Source: Druceiella hillmani
Lineage: Eukaryota; Arthropoda; Insecta; Lepidoptera; Hepialidae
Length of the DNA stretch: 64,000 nucleotides
Reading direction: 5' to 3'
Assembly: GCA_039881145.1 (NCBI GenBank)
Contig: JAYKKI010000128.1
Span: 525,001-589,000, forward strand
A program made the translations under genes and the position numbers. Positions 22,901 to 35,114 of the stretch are shown here, piece after piece. The stretch's first letter is position 1, and every line of letters begins with the position of its first letter. The notes under the pieces are model-generated. The model saw only the letters and a list, made by a program, of their open reading frames with translations. It did no database searches and was not told where the DNA came from.

Positions 22901-25678
22901 AAATGATATAAAGTTTCCAAAATAACTCTTTTACTTAAGTAAATATTTGATGGTTTAAATATGCTTCTAAAGTCTTGAAACGTATTGCAAAATTTCCGAA
23001 AAAAATTAAAGTAGTCTTTACTTCAAATAAACTTTCAACGGAAATTGGTTTAAATAAGAAATCTTGTGCAGTTTTTGAGATATAGGATATTTTCGTTACC
23101 GACTGGAGCAATAACTTTGTTTAACATAATGTCTTTGAAAAACATAAGCACATGATCGATTTTCTCCTCTAAATTATCCAATTCATAATAATAACTATGC
23201 AATACTGATATTTATAAAGTTATTTAGCGTGACAGATTATTAATTTATTATAAAGATCACAGTGCACCGTTTGATATTATGATGAGTTGTATTAATAATG
23301 GTCGCCTGATTAAATATATATTTCTGCTGACCATATTTTAAGTGTAAAATCGATTTGTTTACAAACGTCTACTTTTGAATAGAATGAAGTAACAAAATTA
23401 AAAAAAAAACTGTTATTAATGAATATACATAATATTCCGGTTTTATCATATATAAATTGTGTTCATTAGGAAAAAGGCACAATTGACATACAATAAAACC
23501 TGCACACGTGTCCATTTATTATATTTTAATTAAAAAATTAATATGAAATTATATTATTTCTATTTAAGTAATGATATTTAAAGGTCAGATTTAACTTACA
23601 AAATGTATAACACTAAATATATAAAAAAATATGTTAAAATTTAACAACCCTAAAATTTGTAATGACACTACTTTGTGTGACCAAACAATTTTGAAAGATT
23701 GTCTAAAGACTGATTTTTTAAAAAATTTTCTTAGTAAAAACCACGATTCGCATATAAGATAGTGTAAATGTTAAGCAAATTGTATATATTTAGTTAAAAA
23801 AAATTAAGATAATTAAAAATAATGAGTCGACCGTGAACTGCCTATATACTTCTCCGTCTTACTTATCAAGTCACGAATGCAACATGTGAAACAAATTGAG
23901 AATATGCTATGCTTCTAATACTAATTTAAGCAAATTAGGCACTCACACAATCGGGTACCGCAAGCAAGATCTTGGTATACGCATGCGGTATTTAAATAGT
24001 GGATGACTTCGTGTTTGCGCATAACCGTCTGATGCAAAAATGGTATCAATTCTCACTCTGAACGATTGTCAATGTGACTTTCATATTTTGAATAAATGCT
24101 TTTATTCTTGTTGACAAAGAGCTATATCCAGCTACACCTCTAACTAAAAGTGAGGAGTAAATGTGAAGATAGAAGCCATACATTTTGATATAATGAAAAG
24201 GATTTATGGTTTCTGCAGAAAATGACATAATATGTCTCTCAAATAGGCCAGGTGACTGAATTAATTTCCAATTTTCCATGCTCTCGTGCTTCTCAACATT
24301 TGCTAACTAAAATTCGAAACAATGAAAACTACCCCTTTTGAATAATGATACTCGTCACTATATATGAAAATTTAAACTCAAAGTATCAAGTATTTAAAGA
24401 GGGGGGAAGAGGGGAACCTCTTCCTCCCCAATCCTAAAATTTCCGTATATGTGTATTTTTTTTAATGTTAGCTACGTGTGGATTAATATATTTCTATCAC
24501 TCAGCTCAATTTCAACTTTCTATATCGGACAGGTTGTCTATAAGAAAAATAACTGTTATAAACTGACTTTTGAGTTTCGAAAATATGTTTTTTTATGAGA
24601 CACAAAATGGAAACTGTCATGCAGAGTCTTTTTTTTGGCAATATCACTTGTTACAAGTTACATAGTCACGTTCCCTTCTATAACCTTTCGAATGCTGATC
24701 CTATCCGGCTGCGCCAAACTTAGTATTTTTAACAATAATCAAGTCATTTATACTAACATCCGTCACTGATTTCATATCCTTTTAGTTTTTAGTCAATTCA
24801 TGCTGTACATTACGAAATTGCGCTTTAAACTATTTGAGGTACAGGCTGTACATGCTTCAATTGGCTACTCGCAATACCAGGCGATAAAGTTTAACAGATC
24901 AAATTCAAACTAAAATAAGTCACTAAAATATTAACGTGGTTCTCTCCATTAACTTGAAATCATTGGCCGTACAAATCCGCAAAATTCATGCGGCATATCG
25001 AACAACAAAGCGGTCCCGAACCGCACAAAACATGGGGTAGCAAATATTGCTACAAACCGACCTAACCCTCGCTTGGGTAATACTTTGATGTACGCAATCT
25101 CTAGGGATGTACAAGCTCTCTGATGGAAGCGGAAATATTTTGATTTTCATCACTGAGGTTTTTTCGACTACTTTCGGAACGTACAAAAACGTTTATAAAG
25201 CGCTTAAATACATTCCACTAGCGGAAAAATAAATAATGCATAGTATATATATATAACCTATATTAGAGGGAATATTATTATTGTTACAAAAAGTAGAGAA
25301 ACAATATTTTTGGCACAATTTGACCAGACATCTGCACTGCTTCAGAATCTGGATAATTACAATTCTTGAATTAAATACCATAATTGATTTTTCGTTAATT
25401 TATTTAATTGTTTTTAATGTATAAATAGGTAAGACGAACTTATTGCCACAGGAGTAATCATTTCCAGTCTATGCTTCTCGTCCTTTTCAATTTGCAGGAT
25501 ATTTATACCACAGATAAATCTTGTACCCGTTAAAATGCAACTGGCGTTAGAGAATTGGAATATATTTTTTTTTAAAACTGATATTTTTTCGAGTACACAC
25601 AAGTAAACAATTCAGCGATTGACAATTAGAAAAGAGAAAAAATAATATAGGTACGATTTGTGAACATAGCAGAGAAAA

Positions 25679-25683
<5 letters not shown>
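22901..25683. other. Long stretch without a gene
   Basis: AT-rich with slightly GC-richer blocks near 23940-24040 and 24985-25110; the latter holds small stems (gcggt/accgc and gtagca/tgctac). No exon, RNA gene or recognised mobile element. Confidence 0.5.
24401..24428. repeat. Stable purine/pyrimidine hairpin
   Basis: ggggggaagagg, loop ggaa, then cctcttcctccc forms a 12-bp stem with a single G-T wobble, remarkable for such an AT-rich context. No gene ends nearby, so a terminator role has no support. Confidence 0.7.

Positions 25684-25714
<31 letters not shown>
25684..25714. repeat. (TA)n microsatellite
   Basis: About 30 bp of uninterrupted AT dinucleotides. Confidence 0.95.
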
Positions 25715-25718
<4 letters not shown>

Positions 25719-26500
25719 AAACGCACGTACATTATATATTTATTAGGTCAAGAATTGTCAATAACAATAAAAATCTAAACTACGTCGAAGTACGTAATAT
25801 ATTTTTATAAAAGATTACAAAATATAATCAAGACCCATAATTTGTTTTATGGATTATAGCCATTGCTTAAATTAATTAAAAGCAAATCGTAAGCTGATAT
25901 TGGACTGCTGATATTGAATTTCTTGTTTTATAAAATTTTAGAAACATATAACTTAGACGTACCTATTTTATAAGCAAATGTCTTAGAAGTACATATTTTA
26001 ACTAAATATACTTATTGATGGGGTTATTCCGGAAAAGATTCCATATCTCAAGACTACACAACATACCTTATTCAAACCAATTTTCTTTGAAAGTTTATTT
26101 TAACTCCTCAATCTTAATCAAAATTTACATTTTTGAAAATTATAAGATTTCCGTTTTTTCCATTTGGATACGGAGCATAACGATATGGCAACCCTCACTC
26201 TGACCGGGCATCCTCTTACTGCTGCGCCGACCATTACGCTGTCTGCAGCCAACATAAATAGTATCAATTAACAGTAGTGGACAGCTCCCTACGGGCACGC
26301 TCGTTTCACGTATACATACTAGTACGTGCCTTGTTAAAGGGGAAACTTGACTGCTTCTTTTTTGCGTGGCAGATCCGATTTTGTAAAGCTTTCTTTGTAC
26401 TACTCGAGAATGTTTAACCGACTTATAAAAATACATTTTTGTAATTGGATTAATTTAACTTACACATATTTTAGTTTTATAATATACCTTAGCATTGTTT

Positions 26501-26502
<2 letters not shown>
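25715..26502. other. Stretch without a gene
   Basis: Mostly AT-rich; 26175-26345 is GC-raised (gaccgggcatcctcttactg) and carries a 98-codon minus-strand frame with no recognisable domain or splice sites. Not called. Confidence 0.45.

Positions 26503-26563
<61 letters not shown>
26503..26563. repeat. (TA)n microsatellite
   Basis: About 60 bp of nearly pure TA repeat after tatg. Confidence 0.97.
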
Positions 26564-26566
<3 letters not shown>

Positions 26567-26826
26567 CGTATGAATATGTATAGGTATATTTTTATCATAT
26601 TATATATTTTGTTTTATTACGTAACTTTTTTATTAGTAAAAGCTTTTATCTACACTTTATTTGTAATTTTACTACTGTAGGAAATAAACTGTTCTGTGTT
26701 TGTCTAGAGTCAGGAGTTTAAACTCTGTACATTCCGACCTATTACTTTATCCGGAAATTGATTCCGACCCTCCTAAAAGGTTGCTCGTGGAACTTATTTC
26801 TGTTATCGCCAGGAACTACATATGTG

Positions 26827-26854
26827 ATAATAATATATAATTATATATTATTAT
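26827..26854. repeat. 28-bp perfect AT palindrome
   Basis: The segment equals its own reverse complement over 28 bp (ataataatatataa and its mirror), able to extrude as a loopless cruciform. It is not a simple TA repeat. Confidence 0.85.
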
Positions 26855-27439
26855 AATTCTTTGATAGCGAATGGCACATTAATCGAAATGATTGTCGGAA
26901 TATGAGCTTTCGCAGAGGCCGACCTCATCTGTTGCACTCGCGACCAATGGTGATGAGCACAGCCTGCAAGTAAATCATATATGTGAATGGGGACAGAAGT
27001 ATGGCAGATAGTCTAAAATATAATCTAAAGGGCTAATTTTTATGTTTCTTAAGCGAAAAACCTGAATTGACATTAAGGAGATCCGTTTTTTTTGAGACAA
27101 TCCACATATAAAATTAAACCAAAAATAGCCTATTCAGCATTTCTACTTAAAACCACAAAACTTGTAGTTCATACAATTAATGGAATTTTGTAAAATTGTC
27201 ATATTGATTAATGAAAGAATATTTAAATTCATTTGACTAATTTTTTATATTACCTCGAACTAACACACTTTACAACTTTACTTCTTTATTATATAGGCAG
27301 CACCTACCAAAATTCACTGCTTTCCTACTAACATTTCTATCAGCTTAATGGCTATTTAACTACGCTAAAATGTCCAATAAAAACAAAAATACTGGATAGA
27401 ACTACTCGAAATGCATCTCCATAACGTTTATCAGACCTC

Positions 27440-27720
27440 CTTTTCTTCCATCTTGACTCGCCCATAATTCCGTCATCATTCACATGTCCAACAACAGGGC
27501 AATTTTCCGTCAGCTTGATTTACACGCATTCTTAATCACTCCGTAAATCAGCCGTGGGCGAGACATTAATTAGTCCCCCTACAGGGCGCATTTGTATAAT
27601 ATTTTAAGGTGGGGGCACCGTTTGCATTATTCATTGTGCCCTCGTCAGTGTAGCGGGACTTAATTCAATGAATCAACCGCTCGCGATAAGTAAGTATCGT
27701 GTACTGTTTACTGTTTAAGT
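27440..27720. promoter_or_regulatory. GC-raised patch, candidate regulatory element
   Basis: A distinct block (ccgtgggcgagacattaat, gtgggggcaccgtttgc, ccgctcgcgataagtaag) with homeodomain-type TTAATTAG (27569 region) and a GATAAG site. No coding frame runs through. Composition and motifs are the only evidence. Confidence 0.3.
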
Positions 27721-28139
27721 GTTTGCTGAATGGCTTGAGTATCTTTTTACGGTAATCGTAGAATATTCGGAAATGAACAGTGGTTTTTTATGTAAAATTA
27801 TGAATACACCACAAGCCATCTTAAAATTATTCAAGTTTCACAATAAATTTTATGCGCGTATTTGGGTCCATAAAATTTTATTGAAATCGACTTGAAAATG
27901 TATTATGTTCATAAATAATTAAAATGTTTAAAAATATTTAAATATTATTTATATTTATTAACGTAAGGAATTAGTACAAGTCGTTATTTTCCCGCTATTA
28001 TTAAAATCTTGTTTATTTATAACTAACTGAGCTCCACTGTTTCATATATAATTCCCAAATATTTTTAAATCAGAAATTCCTATATTCTTTTTGAAGATAC
28101 TGAATGCCTCCGTTTCGTTTGCCAAACGACATTGCCGGT

Positions 28140-28235
28140 TCACTGGAGTAGGAGTTGGAGGTATACCGGCGGAGATACTCGGGAAGATTAATTCATAAAT
28201 AAGTCGATCTCTCTCTAACTTGCGCCGTTAAAGCA
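28140..28235 (+). repeat. Dispersed repeat fragment, copy A
   Basis: Aligns with 37080-37175 in the same orientation: shared ggaggta, a gaNatactcgggaNgat block, aatNcat, atctct and aactt in order over about 95 bp. The family is unidentified. Confidence 0.5.
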
Positions 28236-29600
28236 GCATTTCTCAAATTCCGATAAAATTTTTAACATAATTCTGCAAGGATAAATCATAGCATGATGAT
28301 ATATTTTAATAGTAAAAAGAAAAGGTTTTCTAACGGAAAAATAATTTTTGAAATCGAATATTTCGTTCAAGAAGTTAAAGCGGAATTTAGTAATAGGAAA
28401 ATATGGTGGAATCCTGTCCAGTAGAAATGTTGAGAAATAAATCTTCTTGAGTATCTTTGAATCAATTAAGGGGAAAAATGGGCATTTTAAGGCAATATTA
28501 TGGTGGAAACAAAAGTAAGACCTACAAAATAATGGGAATGGCTATCTTTGGGGAGGTATTTACTTGAATTAGATTCTTAGACCGTAATATTAAAATTATA
28601 TTCATAGATGATCAAGATAATTGTATTGTACTAAAACTATTTTTATATTATGAAACATCTGTAAGTTTAATTTAATTATAATACTTATAATAACAGCATA
28701 ATCTTCTTGTAATAAATTATCTGACATATAAGTATTCAAGAAAATATTATCAAGTACGGTAAGTAAGACATGCCACTGAAAGGGATAAATTAACATAAAT
28801 AAGTATATTTATAATTTACATATTTTAAGAAAGAATTAAAAAAAATTAAATTTTGTTAGATTTTTATTATAAGAATAACAAGATATTTTTTTAACAGAAA
28901 AGATACAATATTATTCTGAAGCTTTTATGTAATACACTGGTACTTATAAAAATGTTTACGTCAATTGTCTCAATATTATTAATTCATAAATCTTATTATT
29001 TTAATTTAAGTTATCTTTAATAACTATAATTTACAGAGAGAATAACACATGAATACTAACAAAAACGTTTACGCTAATTTTCTCGATATTATTAATTCAT
29101 AAATGTTATTATTATAATTTAACTTATCTTTAATATCAGTTATTAAAAGAGATAATATCGTACTAATGTTTAAAAAATATTTACTCTAGTGTCCCAATAT
29201 AATTTGTTCTACTAGTGAGACCGTAACTAAACATATTGGGTTTACTGACTAGTGGCGGAGAGGGAATCCATCGCTAGCTCTCCCCATTACCGATAAATTT
29301 AAATTTTTCTTATAGTCTTATTCGTCATCATACAAAATTACACTATGGTTGCACAAGAAGTTTTACTTCAAAACTATCAATACACAAACAGACAATCGCT
29401 CTCTCTATATATACGCAATGAACTGATATAAATATTTTCCAAGGCGATATTCCTACATATGATAATTTCACGCAGCCATCAAAGCGCAGAACCACGAAAA
29501 AAAGAACCTAAAAATTACATCTAAGCCACACAAAGCATACTTTATTGGAAGCATACAGGCTTTATTGGAAGTTGAGTGAAAATGTTTTCCTCAGTCGTGT
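28236..29600. other. Stretch without a gene
   Basis: AT-rich. Near 28940-29170 a segment repeats loosely (cgtcaattgtctcaatatta and cgctaattttctcgatatta, about 110 bp apart), suggesting another weak dimer. No gene. Confidence 0.5.
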
Positions 29601-29745
29601 TCATAACGTGCGGACATACATCATGTAAACAGCCCCTATGCACGTCATAAGTGATTTAGGACAATGTTTACGTAGGAACGACCGCGATAAGTATTAGGTG
29701 TCTCACGTGCTGGACGCGCGTATATTGCACGTACAGCACGAATCG
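29601..29745. promoter_or_regulatory. GC-raised patch with four ACGTG/CACGT sites
   Basis: ACGTG at 29606, CACGT at 29641, the full E-box CACGTG at 29704-29709 and CACGT at 29728 lie in 130 bp, plus a cgcgataag GATA site near 29684. Such clusters are typical of bHLH or bHLH-PAS targets; this remains inference. A perfect hairpin follows 30 bp downstream. Confidence 0.3.
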
Positions 29746-29775
29746 CACTCCTTGTTTGTCGGAGTCACAACTTAT

Positions 29776-29836
29776 TATGGTCTTTGTTCGTGATTGTGTT
29801 TAATATTAATAAACACAATCACGAACAAAGACCATA
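29776..29836. repeat. Perfect 27-bp inverted repeat, 7-nt loop
   Basis: 29776-29802 (tatggtctttgttcgtgatt...) is exactly complementary to 29810-29836, with loop atattaa. The arms are mixed-sequence, not simple repeat, and carry no mismatch, so the structure is either recent or constrained. TTATT flanks both sides. A transcript would form a 61-nt perfect hairpin. Confidence 0.95.
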
Positions 29837-29907
29837 TTATTGAATATTAAATGACTTAAAAAAGCAAACAATAAAAGCGAAGTAATTATCACGAACCGTC
29901 ATAATAT

Positions 29908-29984
<77 letters not shown>

Positions 29985-29991
29985 CGTATAT
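29908..29991. repeat. (TA)n microsatellite
   Basis: About 80 bp of TA repeat interrupted by acatacat. Confidence 0.96.
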
Positions 29992-30295
29992 GGTACGACA
30001 TTCTTACATTGACGGAACAAACTTAAAATTATTTTTTATTTTGATAGCTTCTCTATACAGTACATATGGTGTAGTTTTTCCTACATGAGCAGTCTCTTTC
30101 AATCAACCATAACAATAAGTTTTGAAAAATTGACTGTTAGCAGACTGTAAGAGATGTTACGGTGTAAAACAAAAGATGCGTTTAAAAGGAAGAAAAACAA
30201 ATCTTATTAAATGACGATAATAGTAGACAAACAATTAAAGTTTTGAAGTTCAAACATAGGTTAAGATGAAAAAAAAAATTGGGATTAGAAGAGAA

Positions 30296-30338
30296 AGGGT
30301 TTTTTCAACCTATTCTTGAATATAGTTGAAAAAATCCT
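30296..30338. repeat. 14-bp inverted repeat hairpin
   Basis: agggttttttcaac and gttgaaaaaatcct pair with one G-T wobble; the 15-nt spacer contains a further 5-bp stem (tattc/gaata), so the whole can fold as one 43-nt hairpin. Confidence 0.75.
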
Positions 30339-31446
30339 ATCTAAAATATATATCCTTTTAATATTAATTTTAATTCTTTTAGTCCATGAAAATATATCAA
30401 AATGCAAAACTGTCAAAATGGAAACATCGTCCTGGTTGTTTTAGTTTTTCTATGGCTAGTTATAGTTGTTTTTAATACTTTGTTAATTATAACAACTGCT
30501 TCTCTGGGGCTTATGTCACGTTTCATATTACGAAGAACCAATATTTTTTTAAAAGACTGATTAAACATTTAGATTGTATTATCTCTCTATGCATCAATTC
30601 CAAGCATCGAGCCTTGAAACTTACATGTTATCGTAATAATAATGTCGAATTTACGAGGCTATTGCATTTGCTCCAAATATAGATTCTATTTTCGATTTAA
30701 ACCAAACAAATAAAGTATAATTGGAAAACTTAATCTTTAATTTAATGTTTGTATTTCCGCAGTCAACTTTAGTATTAGCCATTTTAATATCACTGCTAAT
30801 ACCAAAACAATTATACTACTTGTTACATAAATATCGAACATTTTTGAAAACTTTGTATCTGGGGTGTTTTGCCTTGAACTAAAGTTAAAACTATTGTACT
30901 TCAATTCATATACAATTTGTCTGCCAGAGTAGCGCACAATACTATAGAAGTTATCCATTACGAGAATTTAATTTCATTGAATTCTGTTTGCGCCTGAGAT
31001 ACTGCGATTATTTAGCAGAGGTAGCTTGGATTTGTGGGAACTTTGATATCTTTCCTCAATTAATATATTCTATATACCATTAGTGCGAAGCAAGTTAGAA
31101 GTCGGCTTTCTTATTTAAAGCCCACATGAAATTAAATTTATCCTGATGATTGAACGTTTACAAAAAAAAGGTTTCTTCGGTATATGACGACACGTTTACT
31201 TCTCTTTTCTATATCCTACCTATTTTCCCTTTTACACGCTAAGTTACCATACATTCCAGCATACATACTTGCAAAGTATATAATGTTTCCACCACCTGAT
31301 CGCAATTGCACCAAAGTGTGATTTGTTTGTAACGAGTGAGACTAAACTTTTTGAAATTTATTGTTATCATGTGCAGTAGTTATGTTTCCATTATTTGTTA
31401 TTTATTGTTATTGAAACAAACGAGCGTAATAAATGTATTTTTTTCA

Positions 31447-31449
<3 letters not shown>
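30339..31449. other. Stretch without a gene
   Basis: AT-rich. A 73-codon minus-strand frame (30737-30958) with one hydrophobic C-terminal segment is within what chance gives in such sequence and has no supporting signals. Confidence 0.5.

Positions 31450-31496
<47 letters not shown>
31450..31496. repeat. (TA)n microsatellite
   Basis: About 45 bp of TA repeat with one T insertion. Confidence 0.95.
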
Positions 31497-31779
31497 AAGT
31501 TTCACTGATATGATGTTTGTCTAAACATAAGGTCAACGAACTTGGGGTAGATTAAATTCTGAATTTAGATCTATCATTCTTGGTGAACATTATATATCGG
31601 CCCATTAAATTAAATTATCAAATAAGAATTAAATAAGCGTGCTTAATAACTCATGATTTCTGTGAAAAACCATACTGGGCGTATTTATGTCGAACAACTT
31701 CCACGTGCCTTTATATTTTAATGTCTTCATTTTTATTTCTAACATATTAACTATTTCGGCCATATATAATATTCCATAA

Positions 31780-32180
31780 TTTATAGTCCCATAATCAAAG
31801 ACGGAATCCTTATAAATTTCATCTGTCACACCCACGAAGTTTCCATAGTTTTAGACCAATATGCAATTTTACAAGCGAACATTTCATAGCCTTTTTTCTA
31901 TTAATGTGTCTTAAAAAATAAGAAAAGCAAAAAATGTTTTTCTTATTTTTTAAGATATCTCCCCTAAAAACAAATATTTATTTTCTTATTGTGGTTTTGC
32001 CTATTGGTTATTGGTTATTGGTGTTCTTTCTTATTTGGTTATTGGTGTTTTCCCTCCTAAAAAGTGGAGATGAAAAACAATTTGTATCGCACCGCTTTAT
32101 ACAGTGTATCATTAGAAAGGATATTAAATTAAAATTTACTATTAGGTTCCATTCTCTAGTTGTTATTTTTTAGCCCCATG
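31780..32180 (-). repeat. Decayed dispersed family copy (ACGGAACCCT family)
   Basis: Blocks agacggaatccttataaatt, ccatagttttagaccaatatgca, ctaaaaagtggagatgaaaaa and attagaaaggat follow the family order seen at 15.7 and 22.7 kb. A local hairpin (31910-31954) and small direct repeats (ttattggttattgg) lie inside. Confidence 0.5.
31910..31954. repeat. 17-bp inverted repeat, short loop
   Basis: cttaaaaaataagaaaa (31910-31926) is exactly complementary to 31938-31954. One G-T and two further pairs extend the stem to a 5-nt A loop. Confidence 0.9.
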
Positions 32181-32809
32181 TATAGAATACTAAGATTTAA
32201 ATCTTTTGCAATATATATCTTCCTCTCCCTTTCCAAATAAGGATACATACAAATTGAAAAAAAATCCCAAAATTAAGTTTTGATGGATAATTTCAAATTA
32301 GATTATTTCGGGTACTTCAACTTTTTAGTTTTGAAACTATAAAAAAACTTCTTCATTATGGAAATGTACTTTATTTCTTGCTTCCAGTCCAAAAATTTTG
32401 TATATAATTATATTTTGATCCTTATTTATATGATAGGTATTCATAAATTTATTTTCCGCTTCTTATTTTTCTTATCAGAACTTTTACGTCAGGTAAAAAT
32501 ATATTAAAAACTAAGGCATACTACATAGCACCTGTCACATTGGACAATGCTTTCCCAAAAGAAATTTTCAACAATCATCAAATATTAGATAAATAAATGA
32601 AAAAAGAGTTTATTACATCGATTGTCTTTACATGAACGCATTAAAATCATTCTCTATATTAACAACAACGCACATATATGCACACATTGTTTAGGTTATA
32701 TTTTTTGAAAAGACTATTGAAATACATTTTTTAGTGCCTATGACAAAAAAGAATAATGAAGCCGGAAATAAGAATACTTCATGGCCCTAAAATCTTTCAG
32801 GACAAAAGG
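32181..32809. other. AT-rich stretch without a gene
   Basis: No supported feature. Confidence 0.55.
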
Positions 32810-32960
32810 TACAATAAGTAAAAGCAATCCTTCCGCAGACGACGCTGGCTGAAATGACTAAGCCCTATTGTGAGTCAAGATCGTTAGTCTTACGTAATTG
32901 AACTCTATTATCTGGGAGCCCGCAGCTAGCGCAATAGGATCAGTAATTTAAGCCTTGTTC
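32810..32960. promoter_or_regulatory. GC-raised patch, weak candidate regulatory element
   Basis: Short block (ttccgcagacgacgctggct, ggagcccgcagctagcgc) with no coding frame, between AT-rich flanks. Composition only. Confidence 0.2.
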
Positions 32961-33914
32961 CCACGCGAGACATAATTTAATAATTAAAACATTTTTTTTT
33001 TCTAAACATCTTAAAAGAAGACAAACATTTTAACATTTTTTATCTAAAAGAATTGAACTAAACTAAACATTAATAATAAAATTATTTAACATCGTTACCT
33101 GAAAAAAAATGTGAAAGTGTATTTAGTAGAATCAATTACTATCACAATGAAAATATTTGAATCATATAATGGTTATTTTTCGAGTTTACTCTTTAAGGAT
33201 CGATTGTCATACATAGCGCCCGGTATAAAGTTTTGTGAGAAGTAAAATCAGAAGGGCGTTAAAAAAGTGTAACCGTTAGGTGGTGCGCATATTTAGAGTG
33301 AGAAATCAATATGTTTATTTGGCATTTTCGTATGGGATAATCGCAATGGTAAAGTGTGACACACATAGTTTAGTATCGTTCACTTATATCAAGATTAAAT
33401 GCAATATTTGGTGTCTCCTATCCTACAAAATGGAAAAGTCTCTTTTAATTTTAACTTCTTAGTCTGACATTATTAAATATTGGCATGCACGATTTTTGGA
33501 TTTATTTTTCCACATGTAACACATAAATAAATAAATACTAATCACCTACAATCTTGCTCACATTTTAGGCACTCACTATTACTCAACCCAACATTCAAAC
33601 TTACGTATAATTTATAAATAAATTGGACTTATCAAAATATATCCGTCTGTGTAACTAAAGCATTAATAGCTTTCTTTTAATATAATAGTTAGTATATTAA
33701 TATATTTTTCACCCTAATGTTGAAGACTATTATCATATTTGCCTTTCTCATTCGTTTCGAGTTTCGCTTGAATTGGAAAAAATATATTTTAATTATTACA
33801 CGTTAACCTTACATCAGTTTTCATAATCTAAATTAAAATTGTATGAAAATTATAGCCCACTGGTAGATAAATAAAAAGAGGGGAAACGACAAAAATTTTA
33901 TAAGGACTGTCTTC
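32961..33914. other. AT-rich stretch without a gene
   Basis: No supported feature. Confidence 0.55.
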
Positions 33915-34225
33915 ACATCCCAGGTACTTTTGATGGAGCAAAGAATATCCGGGATGTCTTGTGACGTTGTTCCACCGTATGTATCACAAATTTCTTTACT
34001 TCAGGTCTTGGGAATGACCTTCACATTTGTCAACACGTTTTCTCTTGCCTTACATTTAGGGTTCCACTCCAAAGCCTATTTAAGGTATGGACGGGTTTGT
34101 TCCGAGCATATGGTCAATCCAATTCCATTTTCCATTGCCCTAGCTTTGATGATTCATGAAACTATATCCTTTTCAATTCCTACTGTTTTGGAAACGATGC
34201 TCCTGAAATAAGCGAATACGTGGAC
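33915..34225 (-). pseudogene. Dead LINE fragment: C-terminal end of a reverse transcriptase ORF
   Basis: Minus-strand translation gives KWNWIDHMLGTNPSIP (around 34137-34085), then after a stop and a frame change ALEWNPKCKAR (from 34074) and finally DILCS (33949-33935). This follows the conserved C-terminal pattern of many insect non-LTR retrotransposon ORFs: W-I-G-H-x-L-R, then about 16 residues later A-L-x-W-N-P-x-G-x-R, ending near L-C-S. The first spacing is right; the second is about 8 residues short. At least one stop, a frameshift and a deletion make it non-functional. No upstream RT domain is found, so it is a 5'-truncated copy. Exact clade is not assignable, RTE-like at best. The plus-strand open frame here is its antisense. 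Confidence 0.6.
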
Positions 34226-35114
34226 ATATTCTTCTAGGACTATTTATTAGTGAATCAGGTATAATATAAAAACTGCTCAGTATGTCCATAATTTATTTTT
34301 CTATAACTATTGCATTGCTTTACAAGCATTGTATCATCTTACCATTTATTGTTGCCATATTCAATCTTATGTATTTTTGTTATCAGATTTTTGACACAAA
34401 GTTTACTTATATTTAAAATGTACACCTTATACTTACTTTGCAAATTTAAGTAAAAGGTAGGTAGTATTATAAATATATAATACAAATTTCCATAAATAAA
34501 TAAACATTTCTTTAGCCCAAGAAAAAATTCTTCATATATGAACAAATCATTATACTCGCTGAATATAAATGTTATGCGATCACATAATACGGAGCGTCAA
34601 CAATGTATGAAGTTAACAGTATCCCCATTGAGCAATTATGTTTTATTAAGTTACTACTTTGGTTATTTGTTAGTTTTTTCCGGCGGCTTTTCTCGTTCGT
34701 ATCGTTTTGCAGCGATTTTTTTTCCCAGTAATAATATTTTCACCCCTAAAGTATCCTTTATTGAAATAAAAATAATTTAATATCTTAGCCAAATCTCTGT
34801 AGTCGTCTCGACAACTATTATTCATTAGTTTTAAGTTCACCTTCCCCCCCCCCCCTTGCTTTCTCAGTCTTAATCATTTAACTTCAAGTTCCTTAAGGGG
34901 GTTTAAATAAAAAAGTGTGCTTTAGATTTTTACCTATATCTCAAGCACTACCTTAATGAAAGTTTAATTAAAATCGGTTCAGTTATTGTTTACGTAATGC
35001 TCAAATACAAAGCCAAATAAAAAATAAAAAACGAGTGAACCGTCTCTTAGCATATATTTGAAAGGATCAGAAACATACTTGAAACAAGGTAATGCAAAAG
35101 GTCGATATAACTCG
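34226..35114. other. Stretch without a gene
   Basis: AT-rich, with a poly-C run; no supported gene. Confidence 0.55.
34844..34855. repeat. C12 homopolymer
   Basis: Twelve consecutive C; a similar C10 run lies at 48469-48478 inside the inverted pair copy. Confidence 0.95.

Noticed and set aside
24401..24428. Strong hairpin as a transcription terminator
   Set aside because: No gene ends nearby and such terminators are not a feature of insect pol II genes; kept only as an inverted repeat.
30737..30958. 73-codon minus-strand frame with a hydrophobic C-terminal segment
   Set aside because: One membrane-like stretch in AT-rich random sequence is common (many Ile, Leu and Val codons); no promoter, splice or homology support.
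33930..34211. 93-codon plus-strand frame
   Set aside because: It is antisense to the decayed LINE remnant, which explains its balanced composition.
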